This document shows, in pieces, positions 4,103 to 5,684 of a stretch of DNA of 5,684 nt (the stretch's first letter is position 1; each line of letters begins with the position of its first letter). The stretch spans positions 1 through 5,684 of the forward strand of contig CANQEB010000172.1 of assembly GCA_947594085.1 (NCBI GenBank), read 5' to 3'. Position numbers and translations under genes: made by a program. The notes under the pieces were generated by a model. The model saw only the letters and a program-made list of their open reading frames with translations, was not told the origin of the DNA and ran no database searches. Source of the DNA: an uncultured Lachnospiraceae bacterium. Lineage in GTDB: Bacteria; Bacillota; Clostridia; Lachnospirales; Lachnospiraceae.

Positions 4103-5684
4103 CTCTTCTTGCTCCTTTCGCTTTCTTCTTTTTATCTTTCTGTCCCGCGACGTGTCGTACATCGGGAACAGATTCAAACGCAATGCGTTCGTCACTACAC
4201 AAAAGCTCGACAGACTCATGGCCGCCGCGCCAAACATCGGATTCAGCTTCCAGCCGAATATCGGATACCACACGCCAGCTGCCAGCGGAATCCCGATCAC
4301 ATTATAAAAAAACGCCCAGAACAGATTCTCGTGGATGTTGCGCAGCGTCGCCCGGCTCAAACGGATTGCGGCCGCGACATCCGGCAGTCTGCTCTTCATC
4401 AGCACCACGTCAGCTGCATCGATCGCGACATCCGTGCCAGCGCCGATCGCGATGCCGATGTCTGCTCTTGTGAGCGCCGGCGCATCGTTGATCCCGTCGC
4501 CGACCATCGCCGTCTTTCCCTTCTTCTGCAAGCTGCGAATCACGCTCTCTTTTCCGTCCGGCAGGACTCCTGCAATCACCTCGTCCACACCTGAGACCGC
4601 ACCGATCGCCTTTGCCGTGCGCTCATTGTCACCGGTGAGCATAACGACGCGGATCCCCATATTCTGCAGTTCCTTCACGGCCTGCGGACTGTCCTCCTTG
4701 ACAACGTCAGCTACCGCGATGATACCAAGGAGCTTTCCGTCTTCGCTGAAGAAGAGCGGCGTCTTGCCTTCAGATGCAAGCGCGGCAGCCTTCTCTTCCA
4801 TTTCTTTGGAAATTTCCGCCCTGGTCCGGATAAAAGCAAGATTTCCGCCCGCCAGGCGATGCCCTTCACAGGTTCCGCTCAGACCGTTTCCAGGGAGCGC
4901 CTGAAAATCATCCGTCTCGCGCGCCAGCAGTCCACGTTCCTGCGCCAGCGCGAGCACTGCTTTCGCCAGCGGATGTTCGCTTCTGCGCTCCAGCGCGAAC
5001 GCCGCGCCAAGTAGCCGCTCCTCAGCCGAAGCAGCCCCGTCCATCTCCGCCGGACAGACATCCGTGACACGCGGCTCTCCACTCGTGATCGTCCCGGTCT
5101 TGTCAAGCGCGACAATCTCCACCTTGCCGGTCTCCTCCAACGAGACGGCTGTCTTGAACAGAATCCCGTGCTTCGCTCCCATTCCATTGCCCACCATGAT
5201 CGCGACCGGTGTAGCCAGGCCAAGCGCGCACGGGCAGCTGATCACCAGCACTGAAATGCCTCGTGCCAATGCAAAGCCAATGCTCTGCCCCACAAGCAGC
5301 CACACTGCAATCGTCACGACGGCGATCGCGATGACCGTCGGCACAAAGACACCCGATACGCGATCTGCGATCTTGGCGATCGGTGCTTTCGTCGCCGCTG
5401 CATCGCTGACCATCTGAATGATCTGCGCCAGCGTTGTGTCCTCGCCGACCCGCGTCGCCTCACAGGTCAGGAATCCCGACTGGTTCACGGTCGCCGCCGA
5501 GACACTGTCCCCGGCCGTCTTGTCGACCGGAATGCTCTCACCCGTCAGCGCGGACTCGTTGACCGCACTGCTTCCCTCGATAACAACTCCATCCACCGGG
5601 ATGTTCTCGCCCGGCCGCACCACAAAACGGTCTCCGATGCGCACCTGCTCGATGCCGACCTCCACCTCAGCTCCGCCCCGGAGC
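3893..5684 (-). CDS. copA: Cu+-exporting P1B-type ATPase with C-terminal HMA domain (5' end beyond window)
   Basis: An ATP-driven pump that moves Cu+ out across the cell membrane. 596 residues are visible; the frame is open to the right edge, so the N terminus and first membrane helices (roughly 200 residues or more) are missing. Numbered from the first visible residue: actuator domain with TGES at 47-50; SCPCALG with the metal-binding CPC at 150-152; phosphorylated Asp in DKTGT at 194; SEHPLA (His-Pro 237-238) of the nucleotide-binding domain; TGDN at 350-353; GDGINDAP at 395-402. The last two helices carry Y-N at 460-461 and M-S-L-S-S from 489, the Cu+-specific ligand set. After NALRLN comes a basic linker (KIKRRKRK) and then a heavy-metal-associated domain with GMMCGHC (Cys 539 and 542), which probably receives or senses copper. 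A C-terminal HMA is unusual against the common N-terminal layout but occurs in gut Firmicutes. No copper-operator motif is visible because the promoter lies off the window. Confidence 0.94.
   Translation of the reverse strand, partial: LRGGAEVEVGIEQVRIGDRFVVRPGENIPVDGVVIEGSSAVNESALTGESIPVDKTAGDSVSAATVNQSGFLTCEATRVGEDTTLAQIIQMVSDAAATKAPIAKIADRVSGVFVPTVIAIAVVTIAVWLLVGQSIGFALARGISVLVISCPCALGLATPVAIMVGNGMGAKHGILFKTAVSLEETGKVEIVALDKTGTITSGEPRVTDVCPAEMDGAASAEERLLGAAFALERRSEHPLAKAVLALAQERGLLARETDDFQALPGNGLSGTCEGHRLAGGNLAFIRTRAEISKEMEEKAAALASEGKTPLFFSEDGKLLGIIAVADVVKEDSPQAVKELQNMGIRVVMLTGDNERTAKAIGAVSGVDEVIAGVLPDGKESVIRSLQKKGKTAMVGDGINDAPALTRADIGIAIGAGTDVAIDAADVVLMKSRLPDVAAAIRLSRATLRNIHENLFWAFFYNVIGIPLAAGVWYPIFGWKLNPMFGAAAMSLSSFCVVTNALRLNLFPMYDTSRDRKIKRRKRKEQEEMEKTMEIKGMMCGHCEARVKKALEALPEVTEAIVSHENGTAVVKLSAAVADDVLKKAVTDQDYEVTAIR
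4112..4118 (-). promoter_or_regulatory. Internal Shine-Dalgarno in the copA linker
   Basis: The - strand reads AAAGGAGCAAGAAGAG followed directly by ATG 4102. The AGGAG core is 9 bases from the ATG, close to ideal. It falls in the Lys/Glu-rich linker between the ATPase and HMA domains, so purine-rich Lys/Glu/Arg codons may produce it by chance, but core, spacing and the domain boundary all agree. Confidence 0.5.

Noticed and set aside
4879..5303. - strand frames of 114 and 66 codons inside copA
   Set aside because: Both are Arg/Trp-rich shadows of the well-supported copA frame.

Overview
The window looks like chromosomal DNA from a low-to-mid GC Gram-positive anaerobe, most likely a gut Clostridia/Lachnospiraceae-type Firmicute. 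The evidence is AGGAG-type ribosome binding sites, a TGn-TATAAT promoter, a very large cysteine-free surface protein with InlB-B/Flg_new-like repeats and a KTGD + membrane helix + RRKK tail, and a copper P-type ATPase carrying a GMMCGHC metal-binding domain at its C terminus. The taxon is inferred from protein style, not from a marker gene.

Layout, left to right. (1) 1-116, + strand: the last 37 codons of a gene that enters from the left, probably a Cof-type HAD-family phosphatase. (2) 117-244: a short gap between converging genes, filled by a 59-bp nested inverted repeat that probably ends transcription from one or both sides. (3) 245-3556, - strand: one gene for a 1103-residue secreted, membrane-anchored repeat protein. 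In order it has a signal peptide, an unclassified N-terminal module, one orphan beta-repeat, a perfectly in-frame 12-residue tandem repeat (7 full copies), an acidic low-complexity stalk, six degenerate beta-repeats, a membrane-proximal beta domain and an anchor. (4) 3557-3892: a 336-base gap with the promoter, 5' leader and RBS of the surface gene, an AT-rich inverted repeat, and a strong hairpin behind the next gene. (5) 3893-5684, - strand: 596 residues of a Cu+-exporting P1B ATPase (copA) whose start lies beyond the right edge.

The surface gene and copA point the same way but are separated by 336 bases with their own signals, so they are probably separate transcription units. Nothing visible links their functions. 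The two most interesting points are a well-placed internal Shine-Dalgarno plus ATG inside copA, which could release the C-terminal HMA domain as a free 69-residue CopZ-like chaperone, and the 36-bp/72-bp tandem array in the surface gene, which looks recently expanded and is likely to vary in copy number between strains. No mobile element, CRISPR array or RNA gene was seen.
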